Origin: Flabesymbios commensalis
Taxonomy: Eukaryota > Annelida > Polychaeta > Terebellida > Flabelligeridae
DNA: 64,000 bases
Assembly (NCBI GenBank): GCA_964017125.1
Contig: OZ024904.1
Location: forward strand, 4,273,258-4,337,257
Direction: 5' to 3'
Each line of letters opens with the position of its first letter. The first letter of the stretch is position 1. A program made the position numbers and the translations under genes. Under the pieces are notes generated by a model. It was not told where the DNA came from and made no database searches. It saw only the letters and a program-made list of their open reading frames with translations. Below, one piece after another: positions 25,901 through 35,589 of the stretch.

Positions 25901-28900
25901 ACCCTGTTGGTAGGCCTATAAGTTGAACACAGTCGGACCTAATCATTACATGATGGACCACGCTGTACAAGGTACAATTCATCGGGTGGTTATCAGGTTA
26001 TATATTGTGTTTTATCAACTGTTAGAGACATTTGCATTTCAGGTGGTGTTTTATGATCTAATCTTGACAATTGCATTTCACCTGTGCCTAGACTTAAATA
26101 CACAGGAGATTTTTGAAATATATATAGGCTATATATGGACGATATATATATCCTCACACGCTGGAAGTTGACATTGTAATCATGATTCCTTTTCTTAATC
26201 AGAAGGCTGCTTCTAGGCCAAGGTAATATTATATACTATTTATCAAAATCAAAAAGAACAAGGCAATACAACCAGCATGACCGGTGACAATATTTTGATA
26301 TATCTTATTGCGTTAAACTTTTATTTTGTAGAACTAGTAAGTTTGGGTTGTGTAAGCCACTATTCACACTGTGTGGTGAACAGTCTCGTGCCAGTGCTTG
26401 ATTTTGGAAGATTTGACGTGAGAGCCAGCAGGGCACCCACCTAGAAAATCTACAGAGCCCATAATTTCATTTGAGTGCCCAAAGTAAATTGACCTGTGGT
26501 AAATAGAAGCATTTTGGCAAAATCAATCGAGCCACAAGGGCACAGTCATGCAGCTAATAGAGAGCCCTGCAGTAAATTTGGGAGCCCCGGGCCCCCGGGC
26601 TCTCCTCAAAATAGAGCACTGCGATAACAGATTTAAACAAACAAAAAACATAGTGGCCTGATATATTTGGTACGCTTAATATTGTTAATAAAAGCTATTA
26701 AATAGGGTCCGAGTTGGTTTTAGACAGATCGGACCCTATGCCCACTCGAACATTTTTATACCATTACAGAGGTGCAAACATTGAGGAAGTTGAAAACATG
26801 AGATCTACTGATTGATGTGAAAATGTTTGAGAGTAGCGGCATGGCCCCATTTTTTTCCGAATTTAGATTGATTTTACTGCAATCTGAATTTTTTCCACCA
26901 AATGAAAAAAACATTTGTGAGAAAATTATCAATGATGTAATAATTTGGTATATTATTGCAGGTGATCGGAAAATGGCCCACAAAATCAGTATTCTTCCGA
27001 TAAAATCGGTAGGGTTGGCACCTCTGTCATTACTAAGTCGGACACTCCAGTGAACCAACGCGGACACCGTTTGTAGCAGGGTTCGAGTTGACCTGGAACC
27101 GATTAATCAGGTCGAGTTAAGGAAAACGCTTCTCAACCGAAGTTGACTATAGTCTATGACACAATTATCTGGAGCGCATACTTTTTGTCGATTTCTCCGT
27201 CAATTCTGAACCGATTTCCTTGAAATTTTGCACAGGAAATTTTCTGGTCATGTCCTAGTAACATCGTTAAAATTTTTGTAAAGTTATATTCAGAATTGCA
27301 AAAGTTAGACCATTTGACATGTAGTAAATTGAAAATATGACGTTCCTCTATAAACCCATTACGCTAATTCTGGAATTTTATTTCATGTCAATAGTCTAAC
27401 TTTTGAAATATTAAATATAATTTTGGGAAATTTTTTACCGATGTGAGGACATGACTTGGAAATGTCCTGTGCAAAATTTCTAGGAAATCGGTTCAGAATT
27501 GACTGAGAAATCGACGAAAAGCATGCGCTCCAGATAATTGTGTCATAGACTTTAGACTATTATTTACTTATCCGAATTGGAATGGTCAACTCCGGTCAAC
27601 TGATGCACAACGCGGTACCCTGGGGTACCAAATAGAAATCTGACATTTTGTCTAAGGCCTAAAAAAAATAATTGTTGGTTTCCGATTGCCGACCGACCCT
27701 TGCCGATTGTTGCGACTCATATGTCTGCCAAAAATATAAAATAAAATATTGCCGACCGTCCGTCGTTGAGCGGTTAGGCTACAGCAAAAGTATTTGCAAT
27801 CTCCTTACAAGAAAACAAGTCCGTTTATCGGCAGCGGCAATCGTCATGTGTTGTTTGTTTGGGATAGCTAGGCTCGCATAAGGCTGCCAGGGCCTTCCGT
27901 CATTGTCGATCTGTCACTAGGCCTATCTGCCGGCTAGGATCGAAAAATACGAAACAGCTCAATCCGACGCGCTCACGCGCATGCGCAAAGACGGCTGTTC
28001 CTCGAGCCCCCCTCACCAGTATCACTGCATGACGATGTCTCAAATGCTAATTATTAGCGGCAGCCACTATGGATGAACTAAGTAATAGCCATGTGAATCT
28101 TTTGCATTTTTAAACTGAAGAAATATCATATGAAAGACTTGTGAAGAGCACTGAGCACATGATGTTGATTTTAGCGCTATATAAGAATTATTTTTATTAT
28201 TTTTAATAAAATTTTCTTTATATGAACAAATATTTCATTATATAGTGGCGTTGAGTGTGAAAGATCAACATCACAAAATCCGAAAAAATCCAGCAACATG
28301 ATTTCATGGCCATCTAGGCTATATATCGGAAAACGGCCGATTTTGTGTTTTAGTCACTGGGTGACACGCCAGACTTTGGCAGGCAGGCATGCATGTACTG
28401 ATCAGAGTTGTGTGCAGTTTGTGTACACTGTAACATCAACATATGTAAGCCAGAATTTATAACATAGAGGTACACACGTGACAGTAGGGGGCCTATGCTA
28501 CACACTCTTTGAAGTAGGCCTTTATACTACTCTGATTGTTGCTCATATATTCGTGGTCAAATGTTGTTGTCAACAAATTTAGGGCCAAGACATGTTTTTT
28601 CTGGGAAGACTGATGTTAATGACTCTGCAAAATCACAAGGTTCCACAAAATTAACTGTGACTGGCTGCATTGGTCTGCCCATAATAATGTCAGCTATTTA
28701 TACCTCTCATTTCAATTCGGGGCTTTAACCTTTTGTTTTAACTCTTGAACCGTATCAATGTTTGCAAGGGAATCGAGGAAAAAGTAATGTAAAAAATAAA
28801 ATAATAAAATATTTTTCTTATCTACCCTGAATAAATTTAAAAAAAAAAAAAAAAAAACTACCTACTCTTCTATATTCACAACCAATCGGAAACCAACAAT

Positions 28901-30943
28901 TATTTTTCTTAGGCCTAAGTTATCATTTTATTTTAAAAAAAGTATTTTTGTTTACAGTTCTGGAGACATTTTTGTCACTAAAAGACAATTGCCAATTGGT
29001 AAAACATCTTTCAATGTCGGAATGCAAATTGCTGCCGCATTCACCAGGTGACGATGCAAATCATGTGTGATAGCCATTCTGAAAAGTTTATTAAAATCAG
29101 TAACATTTTGACTTTGCCTTTGAGTAAATATTCCAGCAGCCCTCCATTGTGGAGTATCAGGCTGGAGGGGGGAAAGAGGCTGGCAGATCTAGTCGACCAG
29201 CTGACTCTTGAATGCTGCCACAGTTTTCGATTCTGTGGCAGCTGCCGGAAGAGAATTCCAATCAGGGATGGTTCGATGCCAAAAAGAATTTTGTCCCAGT
29301 GTGGTGTTAGCTCTGATGTGTTTATAAGCCTGATTGTGCCCACCACGTGTTCTTCTATCTGCTGGGATTAAACGGTCATTGATAGGAATTTCAACTAACT
29401 CATTTAAAATTTTGAACATACATAAAAGCCTAGAATTTTTTCGTCTTGTTTTCAAGTCAGTCCAGCCCAAGTTCTGAAGGAGAGATGTCACACTGGCTGT
29501 TTGTCTATAATTTTGGGTGACAAATCTTGCTGCTGCTCTTTAAAAATTTTCTAATTTATCAATGTCTTTTTGTCTAAAGGGGTCCCAAACTGCTGAAGAA
29601 TATTCTAAGGATGATCTGACCAGGGAGAAATAGGCAGTCTCCCTTAATTTAGGGGGACATGCCTTCAGGTTCCTCCGAAGGAAGCCCAGGGTGGAATTCG
29701 CTTTACTTGTAATTTTGTTAATGTGGGCCTCCCATTCCAGAGTCTCGCTAAGGCAAACACCAAGATATGGTGTTGATGAAACATTTTCTAATGTTTCACC
29801 TTTCAGGGTGCACTGGAATTTCAGGTTTTTTGATTTCGGCCTGGACACCCTCAGGACCGAGCATTTCGAGGGGTTGAAGCACATCCCCCATCGATCTGCC
29901 CAGTCCTGTAACGCAGATAGGTCTCTCTGCAGTTTCTCCTGATCTGCCCGACATTTTATCGGGCGATACAGTAGACAGTCATCTGCAAAGAGATGAACCT
30001 GCGACAAGACCGTGGAAGGGAGGTCATTAATGTAGGTCAAGAAAAGTAGGGGTCCGAGAACAGTACCCTGGGGCACACCGGACTTTACACGAGCTGATTC
30101 TGAAGAGCTGCCATCAACTACTACTTTTTGGGTTCTATTGGTCAAGAAATTTTGAATCCAATTAAGAGTTGTTCCCCGAATTCCATAGTGGTCGAGTTTG
30201 TGTAAGAGGCGTTGATGGGGGACAAAGTCAAAGGCCTTACTAAAATCTAAGACAACAACATCTGTTTGTGTCTTGCCTTCAAAATTTTGAATAAATTCAT
30301 CAGTTGTAATCAAAAGCTGGCTTTCGCATGAGTGTTTTGAGCGAAAGCCATGTTGTACAGGTGTTAAAATTTTGTTTTCCGAAAAATGGGACATAATTTG
30401 TTTACAAATGATGTGTTTGAGTAATTTGGCACAAACACATGTGAGGGATATCGGCCTGTAGTTTGCCGGAGAGTGCCGATCCCCTTTTTTGAAGACTGGG
30501 GCAACATTAGCCATGCTCGACCGGAGTTCACTATCATTCAGTGTGGGCGATAAAATTTAATTAAAAAAATTATAATTTAAAAATGAAATTAAAATGATGA
30601 AAAAAAAAAGAGCAAAACTGAAATGGGAAATGTATGAAATAATGAGAGGGGTAGATCTTATTAAAAGCTAGGCAAATTTATAACTGCTGAAAAAATAACA
30701 TTAAAGGTGATGCAGTGACTTTCTCCCACGTCATTCCAGCAAACGTGGCTGGGGTTCCTGTCATTTCCACAGACACTGAGAGTGGAAAAAAATCAACAAC
30801 ACCCAGTCAGTGAAAAAAATGCAAACCGAAGCAACCTGCCAACATCTCTTACCCGCGCATGATCGCGTCTTCCATATTTTCAACACAAGCAAAATGATGG
30901 CAAGTAAATGAGACAAATCTCCGACCAAACGAAATATGTTCAT
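16882..30943 (-). CDS. KDELR: KDEL receptor (ER lumen protein-retaining receptor)
   Basis: Joining the exons 30853-30943, 21100-21359, 19370-19622 and 16882-16916 gives a 212-residue protein, exactly the usual length of this family. The receptor is a seven-membrane-segment Golgi protein. It binds the C-terminal KDEL signal of escaped ER proteins at acidic pH and returns them in COPI vesicles. Residues known to matter are present: R5, H12 (pH sensing), R47, E117, Y158, R159, W166 and D193. The cytosolic tail ends in K206-K207-L-S209-L-P-A, the COPI-binding lysines and a serine that is phosphorylated in mammals. Position 204 is His where vertebrates usually have Lys. All introns are GT-AG with compatible phases. 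Introns 1, 2 and 3 are about 9.5, 1.5 and 2.5 kb and full of mobile DNA. No other host gene is certain nearby. Confidence 0.97.
17600..17893. mobile_element. Degenerate TTAA family A MITE in KDELR intron 3
   Basis: It starts near ATCACTTGTGCTGCTAG and ends near AATTCAAGGGTTAA, resembling the ends of family A. The internal hairpin (GAGGCTGGAAATTG against GCATTCCAGCTTC) is decayed. A further partial end is visible near 17150. Confidence 0.45.
18272..18755. mobile_element. TTAA family C MITE split by a nested family D MITE
   Basis: The outer element starts TTAACCCTTATCCTGCTG and ends AGCGGGATAAGG, with the ACTTGAAGTTGTG hairpin in its right half. It is interrupted at 18396-18647 by a family D MITE bounded by TTAA. 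The uninterrupted sequence is seen in the related copy near 37205-37230 (CTCAAATTAAACAAATATGA), which acts as an empty site. Confidence 0.7.
18396..18647. mobile_element. TTAA-flanked hairpin MITE, family D (nested)
   Basis: It runs from TTAACCCCTTCAGCCCTCAC to GGCTTGAAAGGGTTAA. An internal hairpin joins CCAATACAAGTCGGGAATTG and CAATTCGCGGCTTGTATTGG at about 18561-18608. Relatives lie at 43212-43461 and 45990-46215, with a 5' piece at 46256-46400. Confidence 0.78.
19370..19622 (-). CDS. KDELR: KDELR exon 3
   Basis: The acceptor TATTTTCAG precedes [20 protein letters not shown]. The exon carries [20 protein letters not shown] with R159, [13 protein letters not shown] and [11 protein letters not shown] with D193. 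The donor GTAAGG follows the first base of V202. Confidence 0.97.
19696..19773. repeat. Short palindromic tandem in KDELR intron 2
   Basis: The motif AATTCGTAGCTAGTTATG and its reverse complement CATAACTAGCTACGAATT alternate, giving two adjacent hairpins. Its origin is not recognised. Confidence 0.6.
20640..20820. repeat. Fragments of family B and family C hairpins
   Basis: At 20640-20720 the family B core is seen (GTGCGGGGACTG, GACGTCAGAATCTGAC). At about 20755-20815 a family C-like stem is seen with decayed arms. Both lie in KDELR intron 2. A further decayed family B-like end reaches 21070 close to exon 2. Confidence 0.45.
21100..21359 (-). CDS. KDELR: KDELR exon 2
   Basis: The acceptor is TCTGTTTTCAG and the donor is GTAACC after codon E117. 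The exon completes G31 and encodes residues to 117, including [20 protein letters not shown] with R47 and the VVP-type loop with NHDFTPLE. It equals two exons of the usual vertebrate layout, because no intron follows STMK. Confidence 0.96.
22156..22201. repeat. Short hairpin, 16-bp stem
   Basis: CAACCAACACACTGTT is followed about 13 bases later by its exact reverse complement AACAGTGTGTTGGTTG. It lies in KDELR intron 1. Flanking DNA from 21361 to 22392 shows no gene. Confidence 0.6.
22393..23033. repeat. Dispersed TTAA-ended repeat, copy 2, with insertion
   Basis: This is the inverted partner of 1371-1904. Apart from a 108-bp fold-back insertion at 22628-22735, the two copies are collinear and similar throughout. 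A family E-type fold-back at about 22540-22600 is shared by both copies. Confidence 0.75.
22628..22735. mobile_element. Fold-back element, family E, with a known empty site
   Basis: The 108-bp unit starts CCCAGCAAACACAAGAC and ends GTTTACTGGG, and folds on itself around GGCCCAACGTC / GACGTTGGTCC. The related repeat at 1371-1904 reads TTGACATGCAGGAGG at the matching place, without the unit. The flanks allow a target duplication of at most 2 bp (GC). Confidence 0.75.
23033..23082. repeat. AAGTTCCC mini-tandem
   Basis: Several copies of AAGTTCCC, with variants such as GGAACTTC, follow each other directly at the edge of the TTAA-ended repeat. This is a short simple repeat. Confidence 0.6.
23460..23553 (+). 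other. Weak exon candidate, antisense in KDELR intron 1
   Basis: A strong pyrimidine tract and acceptor (ACCCTATTTCCCACTCCAG) precede an open frame reading [27 protein letters not shown] donor follows at 23554. Its end phase (two bases) fits the start phase of the next candidate at 24798. No family was recognised. The frame is short enough to be open by chance, so this is a lead only. Confidence 0.22.
24314..24538. mobile_element. TTAA family B MITE
   Basis: It starts TTAACCCTTACAGCGCGGGG and carries an extended hairpin of TTAGTTGTCAGAATCTGACG with its partner arm. The conserved GACCGTAGACCCATT block follows. It shares or abuts a TTAA with the next element at 24535. Confidence 0.68.
24535..24770. 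mobile_element. TTAA family C MITE
   Basis: It starts TTAACCCTTTAACTACC and ends near GGTTAAAGGGTTAG. The hairpin TTTGAAGTTGTGG with ACAACTTCAAGTGGG lies near the right end. Confidence 0.6.
24798..24874 (+). other. Exon-like segment, antisense in KDELR intron 1
   Basis: The 77-nt segment has near-consensus splice sites on both sides: TTTTACTTTTCAG before and GTAAGTGT after. Its single open frame reads [18 protein letters not shown] and continues to NHPDP. It begins 28 bp after a TTAA family C element. The GC content rises against the flanks. No domain was recognised; a nested minus-to-plus host gene, a non-coding RNA exon or chance are all possible. Confidence 0.3.
24900..25725. other. Intron 1 DNA, nothing recognised
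   Basis: There are short open frames in both strands but no domain, repeat boundary or convincing exon. A plus-strand acceptor-like AATTTGCTCGGGATACAG-type site occurs near 24912 but has no partner that I can support. Confidence 0.4.
25730..25920. repeat. Degenerate tandem repeat of CCAACTCGGACCCTATA type
   Basis: About nine diverged units carry CCAACTCGGACC or close variants every 15-25 bases. Related motifs in the opposite sense reappear at 26706-26755 (GGTCCGAGTTGG) and around 27030-27110. This is an unclassified minisatellite-like array in KDELR intron 1. Confidence 0.6.
25921..27142. other. Intron 1 DNA, no gene recognised
   Basis: Apart from stray copies of the CTCGGACC motif noted above, I see nothing. 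Both strands are open for 80-100 codons at about 26756-27067, but the composition and lack of motifs suggest chance. Confidence 0.4.
27149..27560. mobile_element. Long-TIR MITE, family F, in KDELR intron 1
   Basis: The ends ATAGTCTATGACACAATTAT and its near complement at 27541-27560 begin inverted arms of about 190 bp. The centre holds CTCTATAAACCCATTA. The shared arm blocks are GTCAATTCTGAACCGATTT and ACATGTAGTAAATT. Confidence 0.7.
27652..28919. mobile_element. 1.27-kb element with ~35-bp terminal inverted repeats
   Basis: The left end CTAAGGCCTAAAAAAAATAA followed by TTGTTGGTTTCCGATTG is matched by the reverse complement at 28883-28919. No transposase was recognised inside; a 69-codon open frame at 27672-27881 starts within the left end and shows no domain. 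It is probably a non-autonomous DNA transposon of unknown family. Confidence 0.65.
29050..30545 (-). mobile_element. 5'-truncated CR1/Jockey-group LINE in KDELR intron 1
   Basis: The frame encodes a non-LTR reverse transcriptase from the palm onward: [60 protein letters not shown] and the catalytic [11 protein letters not shown]-terminal region [14 protein letters not shown]...[15 protein letters not shown] follows in the same frame. One in-frame TAA at about 29540 interrupts the frame (KLENF then RAAARFV, likely once a Gln codon). Endonuclease and ORF1 are missing, so it is 5'-truncated near 30545. It lies in the same orientation as KDELR, about 310 bp from exon 1. The ends are approximate. 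Confidence 0.88.
30853..30943 (-). CDS. KDELR: KDELR exon 1 (start codon)
   Basis: The exon encodes [16 protein letters not shown] through K-T-R-S-C-A plus the first base of G31. The ATG has A at -3 (GCAACATGA). The donor is GTAAGAG directly after the split glycine codon. The frame runs on into intron 1, so an unspliced reading gives a misleading 60-residue frame; the receptor sequence stops at the donor. Confidence 0.96.
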
Positions 30944-31100
30944 GTTGCTTTTATTTTGTTTGAAGACCTGGCAAAGTGAAAACGCCGGTCAATGTTTGTC
31001 TGCGTAGACGACAAATGTGGACGTGGCCTGCCCGGCAGGAATGCTGGGAGTGTCTCACTAAATATAGGAACAAATAGAAACGTGTTTAGCGTACTACACA
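30944..31100 (-). promoter_or_regulatory. KDELR: KDELR 5' flank / probable promoter
   Basis: This is the sequence immediately upstream of the start codon. It is less AT-rich than its surroundings (GCCGGGCAGGCCACG on the minus strand). No TATA box or defined start site can be called. A diverged long-TIR MITE begins only about 240 bp upstream of the ATG. Confidence 0.3.
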
Positions 31101-31179
31101 ATAAAAACTGCTTAAAAATATGAATATTGGATTGTATTAAAAATAGTTACATATTTAAAGTGATTTTAATCACAAAAGT

Positions 31180-31490
31180 TGATGAGATCGGTCGCTCTTT
31201 AAAATAATTTCACAAAATTCTCGGATCATTTTTTCAATCATCTTCCCCTAACATCCCTGAAAATTTGATGCAATTTTGTTGTGTATTTTGGAAGTTAGAC
31301 TATTTAGCATGTAATAGAATTCTTGTTTCTCGTAATGGCGTTAAAGAGAGCTTTAATTTGGAAAATTTATTACATGCCAAATGGTCTTTTTTTTAGTAAC
31401 TTCGCTAATACACAACAAAATTGGACCAAATTTTCAGGGATGTTGGGGGAAGATGAAGAAATGATCCGAGAAATATTTTAAAATGTTAAA
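31180..31490. mobile_element. Diverged long-TIR MITE upstream of KDELR
   Basis: Inverted arms CTCGGATCATTTTTTCAATC and CCCCTAACATCCCTGAAAAT pair with their complements near 31430-31480. They share the ACATGCCAAATGGTCT block with family F. It starts about 240 bp upstream of the KDELR start codon, so it could lie in the promoter. Confidence 0.6.
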
Positions 31491-31639
31491 GGGACCCCTT
31501 GGGATGAGACATTTTCAATGTTGTCAATTTTGAAAATGTAACTCATATGTAAACTAAAAATACAAAAAAGGCAAAAAACAATTTTAAAGCACCGAAAAAG
31601 AGTGAAATAGTTATATTTCCAGGTCGTATATTGCCATGT

Positions 31640-31860
31640 AAACAAAACAAGTCAGCAATATACAGCACTTCCTACCACATATTCCCACGTCTTGGCCGAG
31701 GAGATCAAAGCAATCGCCGCTAACTGGTGTCTGATTGGTGTCTTATAGTCAGGACATGAGGTGATACACCTGCAACACTTATTGTCTGCCCAACGCTGGG
31801 CCGACGGCATCAACATGTGGCCCAGTGCTGTAGGAACATTCAATCGTCCTTCAGCATGTG
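31640..31860. repeat. Family E fold-back remnant
   Basis: GCCCAACGCTGGGCCGACGGC and nearby partial arms are recognisable, but the CCCAGCAAAC ends are not clear. No gene is seen from 31491 to 32213. Confidence 0.4.
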
Positions 31861-32213
31861 CTTAGGTAGGCCTATACAAAAAGTTTGTTTGGGTTTTAAG
31901 CAGTTTCATGGAAATATTAATAAGAAATATTTATAAAAATCTAAGAACTCTGAAAAAAATAAATCATGATCTGGGGGATAGGCCTACACTACTTCATTAC
32001 AAAACTAAAAACGAAAATTGATGTCATGCCAAGGGGCTGCTTTAAAGAGCGACCGAGCAAATTGGAAAAAGGCTACTCCCAGTATCTGGTGAAACAGACT
32101 GTAGGCCTAGTTTTTTATAGACTTATTTTAACTAATTTTAGCCGTCATAACCATTTCATCTGCTTAGTATATCTGCGAATTGCTGCTTGTCACTGTACGA
32201 CAAAGAAATAGAC

Positions 32214-35199
32214 TAAGGGACGCACCATTTGATTTTTTTGGGGGGGGCCTAGATTATTACTTTCAGTTATTTTTTTTTCTGAAAAATTAGCACACAATTT
32301 TTTTTTAAACATTTTTTTGTCCCTGGAAAAAAAATAAAACATTTTTTTTGTGACAGTTCATATTTTATTAAGTATGTTGACAAATGTCATGCACTGACCT
32401 TGATGAAGGTCAGTCTCTGACATACATACAGTAACTGCGGCTGTATTCAAGGGGACACACCTGCCTGATCTGCTTCTTCAGCCCTGAGAATTGTTGGTGA
32501 TGTATACAAGGATCTAGTAGTCATGGTGATTTTTTTTTAATGTGCAACATGCCGTTTATACTAGTGTTTGAAATTTAATACTCTCCCGAAACCTAGTACC
32601 GGATGCCAGTGTAAGTGGTAGGCCTACTCATACTCATGACCTTAAATACGGTATACCTTCTGTGAAGCTTTGATAACCAAATAGGTATACTTAATAAATA
32701 TTTATTTTGACACACCTTTCATTCTAGAAGCAGCATAATCTCTACACATCATTTGGCAATATGTTGTCTTCAAACTAGACGCAAACAACTACGTCTTGAC
32801 TACTATGAGGTAGAGCAGGCTCGGGTATTTCCGTACGGGGGGGGGGGGGGGGTATTTCCGAACATTTCTAATATATTTCATCCCGTTGCTGGCTAGACAT
32901 GAATAAATTGTGTCAGGCAGAGCTTCCCGTTGTGGGTGACTGTTCTGTCACGCACCGTTATTATGGATCAATTTCATATTCATAAATTTTGCTATTTTAA
33001 AAAGTCACTTTCAAAATGTAGTTAAGTAGACAAGTCTTTAAAAATTAAGGTAATTACACGGAAGGTAATGGTCTATTTATGATATGTATTATCAATCCTA
33101 GAATTATTATTTATATGGGAAAATGTACCTTGCAATTCACCTCCTAGATATAAAAACATAAAAAAAACAATTTTTGGTCATGATACTCTGGTTCCCAGAG
33201 CCACACTACGCGGCGTGGCCGAGCTTCATGTAGCCTCTGGTATGCCCCAGTGGCGAATGTTTGTGACTTGTTGCTATTTTTAGATGAAAATAGGGTAATC
33301 CCCGATTTCAGACATTTTTGAAAGGTCGAAGAGTTGTTCACAGTATTGTATTCCCCCTTTGACGCATTTCCTATGACTTGACCCAGAAAATTATTCACTG
33401 GCCTCAATAGCAAAGGCATGATGGTCACGAGACTAAGAACCATGGCCAATACCCGGCCATAAATGAAATTGGCCGGGCTCGCCAGGCAATGGTCATAATA
33501 GCCTTATCATTTGGGACGTGTTCGGAAATAGACCCATCAATAAATTTAGTTTCGTCTAATAACGAACACTAGGCCTAATGGGCCTACACCACAGTTTCAC
33601 AGCGAATGCGGCATTGCAAAAGGAAGTACCGCAATGGAGCGATTTGTAGGCCTGCAAACGGTTGTGACGTTACTATGTGGGTTTGAAAAAATTTCTATGG
33701 AGACAGGCTAAATATTTGCATAGAAATTCTAGGAAACTTTTGGCTACATCTTTAATTTTATGTCATTTTGATTATGCCTGCTCCGCATGGTTTGAGGGTC
33801 TCCAGGTCAACTTACAAAAGAAACTACAAATTTTGCAAAACAAAACTATGAGATTTGTTCTAGGCTACCCCCTAGGTCTCACATTGGCATAGAAGAGTTT
33901 ACTTTGTTGTACTGGATCCCAGTTTGTCAAAGGGTTAAACAAATCAAGCTAAACAATATGTACCGAATTGTCCATGGAAATGCCCCTCAATATTTAAAGC
34001 GGGACATTTCCATGGTCAATGATCAACATTCTTTTTTCACCAGAAATAGTTTTCTATCAGTTGTTCTACCCCACGTAAAATCATCGGGGAAAAAGACTTT
34101 TAGATTCTCAGCCGGTAAGATATGGAATGCGCTCCCAGTTTCTCTGAGATCAGCTGAAGACTTACTTTCGTTTAAGAAAGGAGTCAATAAGCATCTCACA
34201 GAAGAGCTAATTACTGAAGCTCGGAGTGATTTTCATTTCTACTAATCACATTTACAATCATACAGCCTTATAAATATAGGCAGGTATGTTTGCCGATTCA
34301 TGTGCTCTAAGAGATTATAAGGCCATTTTATTCAGCTCGTTTTTTACAATGTTTTTAATTAATTTATAACAAGCAGAGTCTGGAAATTGCTCCAGAAACC
34401 CTTGTAAATAATAAGGGTTCCATTTGTGTATATTATCATCGATAAAATATATTTCATCATATGCACTATTTATAAACTTTCATAATCTTTTCATATTTCA
34501 TCTAGTCGAGGCAGTTTCTGCCTGTATTTTTTTGTGAAAATGCTATGACTTTCCTAGTCACCAGTTTATCTGTGATATAACCATTGACGTGTAGCTAACT
34601 ACAGAATCAATGATATAACTAATGTATTTATTGAAAGTATAAAATAACTTGCTCTTGTCGCCGCCACTCTGGAACAGCATATAGGGACCACTGCGGAAAT
34701 AAGTGACCTGCACCAGGATACTTTTCAGTGTTTTTATCCCTGGTGTTCCAGAATGGTGGTCACATTGTATTTTGAATACTTAATGTATTTATCATACTGA
34801 TTGTTAACCCGATTTTATGTGAATGCTGAATAAATCTATCTATCTATCTATCTATCTATGTAATATGAAGGAAACTATGAAAAAAAAATCCCAGATTTCA
34901 ACAGATTCGGGTAATCTCGAACAGTGGCATTTCCTGATATTTTTTTGTTTTATATTTTTTTTGTGGACGAATTCCATTTGGCATTGATTCTATTTGTATC
35001 ATATTTGAGTATACTGCGCATGTTCCTGCTTCTAAACTTAAAATTGTCAACAATTTTTTTTGCACAATCTTTCAACATATTATTTTTTTATGTACAAGTT
35101 TTCAGCATATATTTTTTTACAGAAATTTGACAACAAACATTTTTTTTTTTAAATAATCTAGGCCCCCCTCCCCCCAGAAATTAAATGGAGCGTCCCTAA
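32214..35199. mobile_element. G-tract-ended inverted-repeat element, large copy
   Basis: The left end TAAGGGACGCACCATTTGAT followed by a G tract and GGCCTAGATTA is mirrored at 35160-35199 (TAATCTAGGCC, C tract, then GGAGCGTCCCTAA). Long A/T runs lie just inside both ends. A compact relative with the same ends lies at 53880-54242. The large copy has a LINE 3' fragment inside at 33665-34859, which may account for much of its length. Confidence 0.55.
33665..34859 (+). mobile_element. LINE 3' fragment with (ATCT)n tail
   Basis: The frame encodes the C-terminal part of a non-LTR reverse transcriptase ORF: KLLATSLILCHFDYACSAWF, LQILQNKTMRFVLGYP, LYWIPVCQRVKQIKLNNMYR and GKIWNALPVSLRSAEDLLSF. A one-base shift near 33880, in the run after GGCTACCCCC, separates two otherwise continuous frames. 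A 3' region of about 590 bp ends in AATAAATCTATCTATC repeats, a usual type of LINE tail. The catalytic RT core and everything upstream are missing. Confidence 0.82.
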
Positions 35200-35359
35200 C
35201 TAATATATATAGGCCGAGTCTAATACAGTAATAGTGAGCATCTATATCATTTTTATAAAGTTGAAGTCAATCTTAGACCCACCTGGTGAGTGAATTTATT
35301 TCTTAGTTTTTTGCTAGAGCCACCTGGTGAATAGAGATAGCAAATGTCGAAAATTATCA

Positions 35360-35516
35360 GAACTTCTGTGCGGGACCGTCTACGCTGGATCAGACATCTA
35401 TAGACGTCGGATTCTGACGTCTATACAGACATCTATAGACGTCGGATTCTGACGTCTGAAGACGGTAGACGACACATTCTGACGTCTGAATAAGGTCCCC
35501 GCGCAGGAAGCGAAAT
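35360..35516. repeat. Tandem family B hairpin core
   Basis: The motif ATCTATAGACGTCGGATTCT with GACGTCT occurs twice in tandem, followed by further ACGTCTGA units. The flanks GTGCGGGACCGTC and GGTCCCCGCGC are the ends of the family B hairpin. It looks like a TTAA family B MITE with an expanded stem. Confidence 0.55.
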
Positions 35517-35589
35517 GCTCACTATAATTGCATTTTTGTGATTAAGAGTGATCACAATTTTAAAAATATGTTTCCAGCCAAATGAGAAT

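Noticed and set aside
30761-30852. Continuation of the KDELR exon 1 frame into intron 1
   Set aside because: The frame stays open for about 30 codons after the donor, but exon 2 continues the receptor exactly and the extra residues have no family match.
33144-33449. 101-codon minus-strand frame near 33.3 kb
   Set aside because: No domain, no splice support and low-complexity composition. It lies inside the large G-tract-ended element.
33633-33690. Possible signal-peptide start MERFVGLQTVVTLLCG
   Set aside because: There is no good donor after it and it runs directly into the LINE fragment. Chance is more likely.
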